DNA of 64,000 nt from G963677085 sp963677085. Lineage in GTDB: Bacteria; Planctomycetota; Planctomycetia; Pirellulales; Thermoguttaceae. The stretch spans positions 1 through 64,000 of the forward strand of contig CAXXFH010000001.1 of assembly GCA_963677085.2 (NCBI GenBank), read 5' to 3'. Of this stretch, positions 46,024-54,927 are shown one piece after another (positions within the stretch are counted from its first letter, which is position 1; every line of letters starts with the position of its first letter). The notes below the pieces were generated by a model. The model searched no databases. It was not told where the DNA came from and worked only from the letters and a program-made list of their open reading frames with translations. Both the position numbers and the translations under genes were made by a program.

Positions 46024-47381
46024 CTGAACTTTTGCAAAGTCAGGTCAAGCGTAGCTGAGTCATCACATGGTCGCGACTTCGCGAATACTCGGTAATTTGC
46101 TCGATTGCCCAATCGAGGGTCGAGCGCATGGTTTCTCGCGTTACTGCGCGACAGGCTTCGCCGATGGGCATCAGCTTGCAGTGAGCCCATTGCTTCGCAC
46201 GGTTCTGCTTGAGTTGGGCCATGAGCAGAGGGTACGCCAGCATGACCAAGTACAGGTGCCGTGTTTGGCCCTGGCCGTTGCGCAGCTGACAAGCTCCCAT
46301 GCCAAGCTCTTGCTTGCCGTCCCGATGACAGGTCTCCGTGCCTGTCCAGCGATTGCGATAGACGAGCAGGATTCGAGTGACTTCCCAGCCCGTGCGGTTG
46401 GTGACCAGGATCTTGCAGGGAGCACGATCGCGTTTTCGATTCCAGATGATGACAATTCGTACTTTGTGGTGGACGTTGGGAATACGGAGCGTTGCCGTGA
46501 AGTACCATTGTTGCTTGCGGCCACGCTGGAACGATTTGCGGCTTTCCGGTTCGATCTCGGCAGCCATCTCTTTGGCTTTCAACTCGTAACCCTTCCACCA
46601 GATCTTCCGATTGAATTTCAAGTCGCCCACATAACCTCGCGGGCGGTCGAAACGATCTTTCTTTTCGTGGATGTGGTTGAGGCACTCGGCGTTGGTGAAG
46701 TAGCTATCGAAAGTGAAGTCGCCGGGTATCTCCCGCGCGCACGCCCAGTCGATCAGTTGGCAGAAGAGCTTCGTGTGGTTGAAGAACTCTTCGCCCGTTT
46801 CCTCGCATTGCGTCTTTTTTCGGAAGCGACGGAACTCCAGCGGATAATGCTTTCCGCCGCTGCAAACGTAATTCGCAATCAGGTAGTCATGGGCCAGTTT
46901 GTTTCGCTGCTCGGCGTGATCCCAAAGCCAGCCGACGTCTTCGATCAGCTTGCCGTCGTGGTCGATCAGCACGTTGTCGAGCGCGATGACGCCGCGGTCC
47001 GTGTATTGCGTGCTCGAATCCCTCTGAAGCCACTCGAGTCGCTGCTCGTTCAGTTTCTCTTCGTCCCAGTCGACTGCCGTGAGAAACCGGTTGAAGCAGG
47101 ACTGATCGCTGGTCATGGCGAACTCGCTGTTCATGCCACGCACGGTTTTTCGCGCGGCAACCATCAGGCCCGTGAGGTACTCGGCGAAATGCCGCCGCTC
47201 GGGCTCACAGATGAAAAGGTCACCGAACTGCTCGACGGCCGCCGTAACGACGGTTGGAAACGAAGTGATCCCTGGCATGACTCGTACCACCCCAAAATGC
47301 CATGGCCACCTCAAACACACTCAATTTATCGCTAAACCTCCCACTTCTTCAAGACGAAACCGCGATCTGCAAAAGTCCAGT
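46024..47381 (-). mobile_element. IS701-like insertion sequence, copy 2 (inverted)
   Basis: The element begins CTGAACTTTTGCAAAGTCAG and ends CGATCTGCAAAAGTCCAG, the inverse of copy 1 at 38350-39706. It is one base longer because of an additional C in a run at 47338-47343. The flanks (AATATAA on the left, TTAGAAG on the right) do not form a target duplication, so one side has probably been rearranged after insertion. Confidence 0.85.
46040..47320 (-). CDS. IS701-like DDE transposase, copy 2
   Basis: The 426-aa protein is identical in sequence to that of copy 1; a few silent differences are visible (for example around 46143 and 46195). DDE residues are ALDNVLIDHDGK, FTFDSYFTNAE and the KQELGMGACQL segment. 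The gene is intact. The near-perfect identity shows that one copy arose recently from the other or from a common donor. Confidence 0.85.
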   Translation of the reverse strand: MCLRWPWHFGVVRVMPGITSFPTVVTAAVEQFGDLFICEPERRHFAEYLTGLMVAARKTVRGMNSEFAMTSDQSCFNRFLTAVDWDEEKLNEQRLEWLQRDSSTQYTDRGVIALDNVLIDHDGKLIEDVGWLWDHAEQRNKLAHDYLIANYVCSGGKHYPLEFRRFRKKTQCEETGEEFFNHTKLFCQLIDWACAREIPGDFTFDSYFTNAECLNHIHEKKDRFDRPRGYVGDLKFNRKIWWKGYELKAKEMAAEIEPESRKSFQRGRKQQWYFTATLRIPNVHHKVRIVIIWNRKRDRAPCKILVTNRTGWEVTRILLVYRNRWTGTETCHRDGKQELGMGACQLRNGQGQTRHLYLVMLAYPLLMAQLKQNRAKQWAHCKLMPIGEACRAVTRETMRSTLDWAIEQITEYSRSRDHVMTQLRLT

Positions 47382-47901
47382 TAGAAGTGTTTTCTTCCCC
47401 ATGCGGTCTCCCAAGGAGAATTTTCACCGGCACTTCTTGACGCCTGCGTATCGAATTAACAGAAGCCCCCCCGGCTGCCCGGTTCCAAGGCATTCGGCTT
47501 TGGCCAACCGTTCAACGACGGTGCAACAAGACCAGCGAGATCGCGACTTGCACCGTAATAAGTTCGCTATCGAGCCCATACCCCCCAACGGGGCCCTCCT
47601 AAAACCATAACCTCTGGACCATAACTGATTTATTATTGTGGCGGAAGGAATGAGTCTTCATGAACCTCGCCCCCCATCGAGCCGATCTGCGGCAGTTTCG
47701 TTGCTAACTAGATCGGATGGGTACAGAACAGCGGGCCGTTGTTCGGACGACCGGACTTGGTGGGTCCGGGGGTAGATTTCTTAACGGCGTCCATTCTACA
47801 GATCACTAGCTGACTTGGGCGCCCTTATCTGCCAAACATCGACCCACGCATGGTTTCTGGTCGGTAGTATAATAATGGTCTGGAAGAACTGGGCGCGCCA
47901 A
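47382..47901. other. Gap between two IS elements; no gene seen
   Basis: About 520 bp with only short frames and no domain or RNA that I recognise. It probably consists of relics of earlier insertions. Confidence 0.5.
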
Positions 47902-49155
47902 TAAGGTGGATTCGTATACGGTCCGATACGGGCTGTAGGAGACGAATTCATGGCGAAGCAGCGACGGAAGTTTACGCCAGCGTTCAAGGCGAAGGTTGCT
48001 TTGGCGGCGATCCGCGGCGAGGGGACGCTTGCCGAGTTGGCGGGCCGGTTCGAGGTGCATGCGAATCAGGTGGCTGCCTGGAAGAAGCAGGCGATCGAAG
48101 GCATGACCGAGAGTCTTTCCGGCGGTCGAAAGCGGCGGGAAAAAGAGGACGAGGAGCACGAGGCAAAGCTCTACCAGCAAATCGGCCAACTTCAGTTCGA
48201 GTTGGACTGGTTGAAAAAAAAGCTGGCGAGCTGTGACCGAAAGCGCGATATGGTCGAGCCGGGCAGCCAGGAGCTTTCGGTTACCAGGCAGTGCCAACTC
48301 CTGGGGCTTTCGCGATCGAGTTACTACTACACGGCGCAGCCGCCGAGCGAACGTGATCTTCGGCAGATGCGGATGATCGATGAAGAGTACACGCGTCGTC
48401 CGTTTCGCGGCTCGCGGCGGATGCGGGACTGCCTTCAGGAACAAGGCGAGACGGCGTCTCGCGACCGCGTCTGGCGGCTGATGCGGCAATTGGGCCTTCA
48501 AGCAATTTACCCGAAGAAGCGTTTGAGCCTGGAAAACAAGGAACATGAGAAGTATCCGTACCTGCTGCGCGGCCTGGAGATCGTCCGGCCGAATCAGGTA
48601 TGGTGCAGCGACATCACGTACATTCGGCTGCCAGGAGGATTCGTTTACCTGACGGCGGTGATGGACTGGCACAGCCGGTTCGTGCTGAGTTGGGACCTCT
48701 CGATCACGCTCGACACGGAGTTCTGTGTCACGGCTCTTGACCGTGCCTTGCAGCAGTGCCAGCCGGAGATCTTCAACACGGACCAGGGCTGTCAGTACAC
48801 CAGTCATCAGTTCACGGGCCGCCTGCAGGAATCGGGTATTCGGATCAGCATGGACGGCCGCGGCCGATGCTTCGACAACATCATGGTCGAACGGCTTTGG
48901 CGAAGCGTGAAGTACGAGGAAATCTACCTGAAGGAGTATGCGAGCGTTGGGGATTGTCGCCACGCGTTGCGGCGTTACTTTGCGTTCTACAACCACGAAC
49001 GTCGTCACCAGGGCCTCGGCCGACGGACGCCGTGGGACGTGTATCAATCGGGCGTGTAGGGGGAGCCGTGAGATGCGCGAAGGGGGGGCGTTTGTTCCGC
49101 TCCGTTCGCTCCGCTCCACAAACGCCCCCCTTTCAGAAACCCAGATTCCACCTTA
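47902..49155 (+). mobile_element. IS3-family insertion sequence
   Basis: Imperfect inverted repeats TAAGGTGGATTC (47902-47913) and GATTCCACCTTA (49144-49155) bracket a single fused transposase gene, giving an element of about 1.25 kb, normal for IS3. No 3-bp target duplication is evident (CAA versus AAC). Confidence 0.75.
47950..49059 (+). CDS. IS3-family transposase (OrfA-OrfB in one frame)
   Basis: The 369-aa protein joins the OrfA part (RRKFTPAFKAKVALAAIRGE, HANQVAAWKKQAIEGM, a leucine-zipper-like ELDWLKKKLA) to the OrfB rve core without a frameshift. An A8 run at 48213-48220 marks where IS3 elements usually shift by -1. Catalytic residues: Asp in WCSDITYIRLPGGF, Asp in IFNTDQGCQYTS, Glu in NIMVERLWRSVKYEEIYLK, then YNHERRHQGLGRRTP. 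It appears intact. Confidence 0.9.
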   Translation: MAKQRRKFTPAFKAKVALAAIRGEGTLAELAGRFEVHANQVAAWKKQAIEGMTESLSGGRKRREKEDEEHEAKLYQQIGQLQFELDWLKKKLASCDRKRDMVEPGSQELSVTRQCQLLGLSRSSYYYTAQPPSERDLRQMRMIDEEYTRRPFRGSRRMRDCLQEQGETASRDRVWRLMRQLGLQAIYPKKRLSLENKEHEKYPYLLRGLEIVRPNQVWCSDITYIRLPGGFVYLTAVMDWHSRFVLSWDLSITLDTEFCVTALDRALQQCQPEIFNTDQGCQYTSHQFTGRLQESGIRISMDGRGRCFDNIMVERLWRSVKYEEIYLKEYASVGDCRHALRRYFAFYNHERRHQGLGRRTPWDVYQSGV

Positions 49156-49348
49156 AACAACCCCATTAAGCGCCTTGACAACCCAGACCACTTCATAGGG
49201 CACCTCTTCCGCATCGTATGCCTTCATCGGAAGCACCTCTTGAATTGCTCACTAGATTACCAAAATCCCGAGGAACATACCCATGCAATCGCGGGCATGG
49301 TTTAGGTTTGACAAAGCACTAGAGGTGATACCCAGGTGTAGGAGAAGA

Positions 49349-50470
49349 TCAGAATGCCATGCGTCCCCAACCCTGATCCTTGCTGTTTAGCGGCGGTATT
49401 CCGAGGATTTGTCGGCCGCGTCGCAGGTAATACCGATAATTCTCCAGCGGTGTACCGTTTGGAATTCGGTGATCGAGTCCGAAGACGGTACCGCCAGTCT
49501 GCATGAGTGGTTGCATCTTGTACTGCAGTTCGCGATCGATTTCGTCTTTCGATCGACGCAACACGTGTTTGTCAATGCCTCCGAGGATTGCCAAGCGATT
49601 TCCGTATTTCTGACGGACAGCGACCATGTCCATTCCGGCGGCCGGTTCGAAAGGATGCATCACGTTGACCCCGCACTCCAGAAACGCGTCCAGGAGGGGC
49701 ATCATGTTGCCGTCGCTATCCTGGTTGAACAGTCGCGTCCCGTGCGAGGAGGCGGTTTCCCAGCAGGCTCGATAGTATGGCGCGATGAACTCGTTGACTT
49801 GATCGGGGCCGATCAGCGGCCCGCTCTTGCCAGCCATGTCCTCGTGGACGAAGAGTTGATCGATCGTCAACACTTCTTGAACGCGCTCAAGCACTCGCAC
49901 ACTGGTTTCCCGTATCGTGTGCAGGATATCCCGCACCAGATCAGGCTGGAGATAGAAGGCCATGCACGCTTTTTCGCCGCCCATCAGTTCTCGTAACGTA
50001 TCCCACGCGCCGGGAATCTCGGCTCGAACCATGGCTCCGGTGCGTTGAGCGGTCACGGCATCGTGCACGACGTCTGCATCTACACGTCCCGCATTGTCGA
50101 GGTAGTACGGCTTGAGTGCTTGCCAGTCCTCCACGGTCTTCACAGGAAAGTCCAGGGGCAGAGGAAGCGTGGCCGTCGCCTTGCACAGTTTGGCCGTCCG
50201 GCCAAGATGATCGCGCTGGATGAGGTAATCGCCGGTCTCTTCAAGCACGACGGGCTCGGGGGTGCCGAACGGCCCGCAGTCGCCTCCGCACTCGACATAT
50301 GGTACGTAATCCCAGTCGAAGGCGACCATCGCGATTTCGCGCTCGTCGGCCCCCTGCTCGCGCCACTCGTCGTCCAATCCGACCAATGGTCCAAACAGTT
50401 CGCTGAACATGGGGCGAGGCGACTCGCCGAACGTCATCAGTTCAATGTATTGTTCACGCGTCCATTTCAT
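49349..50470 (-). CDS. Uroporphyrinogen-decarboxylase-superfamily protein without His/Cys ligands
   Basis: The 373-aa TIM-barrel-type protein is related to the UroD/methyltransferase superfamily: GAWDTLRELMGGEKACMAFY, FVHEDMAGKSGPLIGPDQVN, NVMHPFEPAAGMDM and LAILGGIDKHVL are typical. Where the paralogue at 21797-22852 has HSC and CSGC metal ligands, this protein has LFNQDSDGNMM and HEDMAGKSG, so it probably does not bind a zinc thiolate site. It is the last gene of an operon-like run with a glycosidase-like gene (82 bp) and an Nramp-related transporter, under a divergent AraC. The reaction is unknown; a haem role is unlikely in this context. Confidence 0.75.
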   Translation of the reverse strand: MKWTREQYIELMTFGESPRPMFSELFGPLVGLDDEWREQGADEREIAMVAFDWDYVPYVECGGDCGPFGTPEPVVLEETGDYLIQRDHLGRTAKLCKATATLPLPLDFPVKTVEDWQALKPYYLDNAGRVDADVVHDAVTAQRTGAMVRAEIPGAWDTLRELMGGEKACMAFYLQPDLVRDILHTIRETSVRVLERVQEVLTIDQLFVHEDMAGKSGPLIGPDQVNEFIAPYYRACWETASSHGTRLFNQDSDGNMMPLLDAFLECGVNVMHPFEPAAGMDMVAVRQKYGNRLAILGGIDKHVLRRSKDEIDRELQYKMQPLMQTGGTVFGLDHRIPNGTPLENYRYYLRRGRQILGIPPLNSKDQGWGRMAF

Positions 50471-50552
50471 TGTAGGCTCTTCCGCTACATGATAGTGTGT
50501 TCATGCCATACGCGCTATTTACGACCGGCGCGTCCCGGAAAAGCAAGAGAGC

Positions 50553-53243
50553 CTATTGACTGTCTCCGTTCTTTGGTTCGTCTACCCAACGAAGCACCAC
50601 GCCGGCGAGTACCGGTTTGCCCTCTACGACCTTCAGGTTCAGTCGCAGTTGGCCCGGGTTTTCCAGTCTGCCGGAGACCTTCACATCCTCGGCGGAGTCG
50701 AAGCAAACGACCGATGATCCGCCGTCGCCAGCCAAGCTCGCCTCTCCTTTCCCTGCGCCTTCCAGCAATAACGTCGCTTCATACTGGCCGGGACGGAACC
50801 GTCCGCCGACGGGAACGATTGACGACAGGGGAATCGAAACGGGCTGACCGATCAACCATCCCGCCCCCCGCACGGAATCGGAGGCATCATCCCCAATGGA
50901 GACGATCGTTCCGTTCGTTTCCTTCTCACCGCGAACAGACCAATAGGAACCTTCAGCGTCGATGAAAAACGTATTCCGTCCCCCGCCTTGGGCAAGGGTT
51001 TCGTGATAGGTCGGCGCAAAGTTGATGCGCAGCGGCTCCAGTCCCGCCTTCTGTCGTGCGGCGATGTAGTCGGTTAGCCAACGGGTTCCCAGCGAGAGCA
51101 CCATGGCCTCTTCCGTCCGGTCGCCCCCGTCGAGTTGCGACAGTCGGGAACAGCAGCGCATCGTCTCTACCGGGTCGGCCGATTCCAACAAGCGGTGGGC
51201 TTCGTCGAAATTCCCTCTTTCCAGGGCTTGCACGGCCGGGCGAAAGGCCAGTTCATGCACTTCGCAGAAAGAGATAATCATTGCTTCCAGTTCCTGGAAA
51301 TAGGCCACCCGGCTGCGCCCTTCGGGGGGCATTTGCGAGAGGTCGACTTCGCCCAGCGTTACCAGTCGTTTCCGGCAGGCCCCGATGGTCCCCGCCGGAT
51401 CGGGAATCGATTCCCCGCGGAGGAAGAATTTGTCGCTCGTCACCCGACCGAAATTGGGCGCCTGCGTCCACCAGTCGTAAAGGTATCCGGCCATCGTTTT
51501 CGCGTTGGCTTCGCCGAACCAGTGTCGCGCCGCCCGCTGGCAAGTTTCTCGGCAGGACTGGTTGCGGGTGGCCGTCCAAACCTGCTTTTCGTGATTACGG
51601 AAGTGAAGATCGAGTGGCCGCTTCATCCAGTGAATGATTCCGTATCCACGGGCATCGAGTTTCCCGAGAATGTCGCAGAAATCCTCATGCGATTTCATCG
51701 GGCGGCCAAGGTATTCGCCGTCGTCGTGATGGGCCCAAATGATGGGCTGGATGCGGCCTTTCCCCTTTTCCAGGTCGGCGAAAGCCTCGGGAACGTCGAA
51801 GAAGAAGCCTCTCCGGTAACGCATGCAACTCGAATCGAGCGGCATGATGGTGACCTCTTCCGGAAGGAACACGACCAGCGCGGGGATATATTGCGTCTCC
51901 CAACTGCCCATCCCGATCCGCACATCCTGCCGGCCCATCTCGTCGAGCGCCTTGCGAAAGGCACCAACCACTTTGTTCAAGGCATAACTGCAGACTGCCT
52001 GCGGAAGCCGGGCGGCCTCCGGGTTTTCCCGAATGACCGCCTCGTAGCCTGCATGCCACTCGGCCGGTAGCTGCTCCGGTTCCTTCAACTTGCCCCACTC
52101 CGCGGCATGGTTACGCCGCCAGAGGGCCAGCATGTCGATTTCGGGATAGAGCTTAAGCAAGGCTTCAATCTGGGCGCGGTAGAACGCCGCTCCCTCCTTC
52201 GTGTCGGGTTTCGGAAGCCAGATCCTGCCGTTGCGGAACCGGGCCGATTCAGGCAGCGTGCCGATCATGTCCTGTAGCAGCACCGATGTCGTGTCGATGT
52301 CGAGCGCAAAACAGATGTCTATCCCGCGCCGCTCGGCGCAATCGAAAACCCGTTTCATCAAAGACTGTGCCGCTTCGATGCGTTGATCGTCGGGAACCAG
52401 TGCCGCTTTGGACCCGAATTCGGGGCCGTCGAAGATTTCCCCTCCGGGAATCCGCCGGACGTCGTTGATATGCTGACGACCCCAGTCGCGACCCTTGCGG
52501 CTTGTCCCGTAATAGCCCACCTCCTTCGTAATGCCGTTGAACGTGTAGGTGAACATGGGATTGTTGCCGTAGGCGTGGACCATGATCGTGTTGAAGCCCA
52601 TCTTCTGCGATTGGACGATCCAGGATTCCCAGTCGGCGTAGTTCCATCCGGTGCAACCGCTGAGGAAATTGTGCCAGTTGAAAACGAACCGATTGTGAAC
52701 CAGCGGACGATCGGAAAGGTCCCACTTCTTAAAGGAGAAGGTTCCCGGAAGGACTTCCGGAAAGGAGTCGCTAGTCAAGTAGAAGCCGCACCCTAGTTTT
52801 TCCAATAGGCCGTAGACGCCGTACATCACCCCGCGCGGATCGGCGCCCAAAATGATACCCGTCTTTTTGCCATCAATCGCGGCTTGTGTCACCACGTAGC
52901 TTTCGGGATGCGCAACCTTTTCCTGCCCAACCTTCTCAGCAAGATCGGGCGCCGATGCCGGTGTCCCCAATCGAATCGTGAAGGCGGCCTCGCCCGAAAC
53001 GCCCGTTCCGGTCACGAAGCGGCGACGGGGATAGAGTTTCGACAAGTACGACGCCAGTTCCTCTGCCGCGATCTTTTCAGGGGAAGAGGCCGCCGGGGAA
53101 ACCAGGATCTCGATCCGCTCTTCACTGGCTGTCTGCGGCTTCTTTGCTTCGGCAGAGTTAGAGGTGCAAGCTGCTGCCGCTAGGGCAATCAGTGCCCATA
53201 CGATCCGGGTCTTTCCATTCCGCATGAGTCCGTTTGTATTCAT
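50553..53243 (-). CDS. Large secreted glycoside-hydrolase-like protein with GH20b/GH67-type N-domain
   Basis: The 896-aa protein starts at an ATG with AAAGGA about 10 bp upstream and a signal peptide ending at SAEAKK. Residues 45-150 match the alpha/beta domain that precedes catalytic barrels in GH20, GH67 and GH89-type enzymes (SSPEKIAAEELASYLSKLYP, GADPRGVMYGVYGLLEKLGC). A TIM-barrel-like middle part follows (NYADWESWIVQSQKMGFNTI, GIDICFALDIDTTSV, LYPEIDMLALWRRNHAAEWG), then a helical and a beta-rich C-terminal domain (from about 740). Catalytic residues cannot be assigned; it looks related to DUF4838 or alpha-glucuronidase-like proteins. It shares an operon with an Nramp-like carrier and a UroD-like protein. 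Confidence 0.6.
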   Translation of the reverse strand: MNTNGLMRNGKTRIVWALIALAAAACTSNSAEAKKPQTASEERIEILVSPAASSPEKIAAEELASYLSKLYPRRRFVTGTGVSGEAAFTIRLGTPASAPDLAEKVGQEKVAHPESYVVTQAAIDGKKTGIILGADPRGVMYGVYGLLEKLGCGFYLTSDSFPEVLPGTFSFKKWDLSDRPLVHNRFVFNWHNFLSGCTGWNYADWESWIVQSQKMGFNTIMVHAYGNNPMFTYTFNGITKEVGYYGTSRKGRDWGRQHINDVRRIPGGEIFDGPEFGSKAALVPDDQRIEAAQSLMKRVFDCAERRGIDICFALDIDTTSVLLQDMIGTLPESARFRNGRIWLPKPDTKEGAAFYRAQIEALLKLYPEIDMLALWRRNHAAEWGKLKEPEQLPAEWHAGYEAVIRENPEAARLPQAVCSYALNKVVGAFRKALDEMGRQDVRIGMGSWETQYIPALVVFLPEEVTIMPLDSSCMRYRRGFFFDVPEAFADLEKGKGRIQPIIWAHHDDGEYLGRPMKSHEDFCDILGKLDARGYGIIHWMKRPLDLHFRNHEKQVWTATRNQSCRETCQRAARHWFGEANAKTMAGYLYDWWTQAPNFGRVTSDKFFLRGESIPDPAGTIGACRKRLVTLGEVDLSQMPPEGRSRVAYFQELEAMIISFCEVHELAFRPAVQALERGNFDEAHRLLESADPVETMRCCSRLSQLDGGDRTEEAMVLSLGTRWLTDYIAARQKAGLEPLRINFAPTYHETLAQGGGRNTFFIDAEGSYWSVRGEKETNGTIVSIGDDASDSVRGAGWLIGQPVSIPLSSIVPVGGRFRPGQYEATLLLEGAGKGEASLAGDGGSSVVCFDSAEDVKVSGRLENPGQLRLNLKVVEGKPVLAGVVLRWVDEPKNGDSQ

Positions 53244-53277
53244 TCGTTGTTATCCTTTCGATTCACAGGGCGGCAAG

Positions 53278-53346
53278 GCCGCCAACCAAACGGCGCTACC
53301 GCTCCCGTTGGTCGCTGATCTTTGTGAAAAACTTAACGATCCTTGA
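53278..53346 (+). repeat. Dispersed intergenic repeat, copy 3
   Basis: This unit reads GCCGCCAACCAAACGGCGCT, ACCGCTCCCGTTGGTCGCTG, then ATCTTTGTGAAAAACTTAAC and GATCCTTGAG. It matches the minus strand of copy 1 (16681-16770) over nearly its whole length. It lies between the glycosidase-like gene start and the Nramp-like gene stop. Confidence 0.7.
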
Positions 53347-53386
53347 GATTAGTAATACAGTAAAAACACTTTCAGCTCTGGGCAAG

Positions 53387-54649
53387 TCATCCAGTGATGC
53401 TCCGTACGTCCGCAACGAGTCCTTGCATTGCCAAGTAGCTCATGAACAACGAAAAGGCAGCAATGCCGACAAGCAGGACCCACTCGACAGGCCGGGGCCG
53501 ATGGTCCTTGACAAGATCCTTGCGGGTCGACAACCACATCAGCCCCAGCAGCGCCAGCGGCATTACCACGGAGATCCCTGCCTGGGACAGCAGCAGCAGG
53601 AAGACCGGCCGGACTTCCAGGACCGCCCCGAGGGTGCTGACGAGGGATAGTAGGCCGAAGACGAAGGCCGTCTGCACGGTGCGTGTCGTTCGGGATTGCC
53701 CGTACAAGTCCCGAGTTAGCCAGGGAATGACCATCACGTTGGGCAAATGCGAAGAGAATCCCGCCGACAGGATACCCACGACGAAGATCAATAGCGCCCA
53801 GTCGCCGAACATCGGACGCAGCATGGGGATCAACTCGGAGATGTTGTTCATCTTGAAACCCTGGACGTGAAGCGTCGAGGAGGCCGTTAGCAGGACCGAC
53901 GCGCTCAGGACGAACATCATCGTTGCACTGACCAGAGCGTCGCGTTTCTGGATTCGCCAATCCACCATCGTCCAGTTGTGGTCCTTGATCTGGCCGCTAC
54001 GGATTAAGAGAGTGAAAACCGACACCGTGGTACCAATCATACCCGCCAGGATGACGTAAGGGCTGTTGTTGCTACCCCCGGCCGCGCCCGGCAGTCGCGG
54101 GATGAATCCGCGGAGTGTCACGTCGACGCCGGGGAAGAAGCGGACTGCTGAGCCGACAAATGCCAAACCCATAAAGGCCACCATCAAGCCCAGCATGGCT
54201 TCAAACCGTTTGGTGTTGCCGATCCAAATCAGCCCGAGAAACATGGCCGCCAAGATCGTCCCGGTGGCGCCACGGCTGATCTCGACACCAGGGACTTCTC
54301 GGAACCACACGGCAAGAACATCGACGAGCAGTCCGATCATCCCCGTCAGCGCCGACAAGGTAATGACCGTGAGTCCGCTCCATAGCACCCAGGCGTAGAC
54401 GGGATGAATGTGGCGGCGATAGGCCTCCATGGCTGTCATCCCACTGGCCATGGTGAAGCGGCTGAAGAAGTTGATGAGGTACCACGTAATCAGGCAACTC
54501 ACCAGCACCGCCCACAGCAGGTCCGTGCCGTAGTTCGCCCCAGCCTTGCTCATGGCAGTGAGGCTTCCCGTTCCGATGTTGTACCCGATCAGGAAGATGC
54601 CGGGCATCAGCGGAGCCAGTACGGACCGAATTCGATCATGGAAGGCCAT
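53387..54649 (-). CDS. Nramp-related carrier lacking the metal-binding motif
   Basis: The product is about 420 aa with 11 membrane helices of the Nramp (SLC11)/LeuT-fold pattern. I chose the ATG at 54649, with AGAGG 8 bp upstream. TM1 reads GIFLIGYNIGTGSLTAMSKA, where true Nramp metal transporters have the Asp-Pro-Gly-Asn metal site; TM6 reads AGMIGTTVSVFTLLIRSG, lacking the conserved Met-Pro. It is thus unlikely to transport divalent metals in the usual way and, given its operon with a glycosidase-like and UroD-like protein, may carry an organic solute. That is inference. Confidence 0.75.
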   Translation of the reverse strand: MAFHDRIRSVLAPLMPGIFLIGYNIGTGSLTAMSKAGANYGTDLLWAVLVSCLITWYLINFFSRFTMASGMTAMEAYRRHIHPVYAWVLWSGLTVITLSALTGMIGLLVDVLAVWFREVPGVEISRGATGTILAAMFLGLIWIGNTKRFEAMLGLMVAFMGLAFVGSAVRFFPGVDVTLRGFIPRLPGAAGGSNNSPYVILAGMIGTTVSVFTLLIRSGQIKDHNWTMVDWRIQKRDALVSATMMFVLSASVLLTASSTLHVQGFKMNNISELIPMLRPMFGDWALLIFVVGILSAGFSSHLPNVMVIPWLTRDLYGQSRTTRTVQTAFVFGLLSLVSTLGAVLEVRPVFLLLLSQAGISVVMPLALLGLMWLSTRKDLVKDHRPRPVEWVLLVGIAAFSLFMSYLAMQGLVADVRSITG

Positions 54650-54879
54650 CACTTGCCTCTTACCTCAGCTTCATACCCGGTGCGAAAGGGAACGCATCTC
54701 GAATGGCGGCGATAGATCGACATAGTCTTCCGCGATCACTTCGCATGTGTTGCCCTCTTCGTTTCCGCCCGACGTATCGAGGCTTAACCCCGTGGCTGTC
54801 GGCCGACTCTATTAGAATCTGGTCAGGGGGTGTGCTTCTACGACGATTTCAGCCCGGAGTGGTACTATTTCAACCGGCA

Positions 54880-54896
54880 ATGCCGTAAAATGCCGT
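54880..54896. promoter_or_regulatory. ATGCCGT direct repeat in the divergent AraC/Nramp region
   Basis: Two ATGCCGT words (54880-54886 and 54890-54896) are spaced by exactly 10 bp, one helical turn, 32 bp upstream of the AraC start codon. They may be half-sites for the AraC regulator. The divergent region (54650-54927) contains no other gene. Confidence 0.35.
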
Positions 54897-54927
54897 TTCA
54901 GGGCATAATTACGCAAGAGATCGCAAT

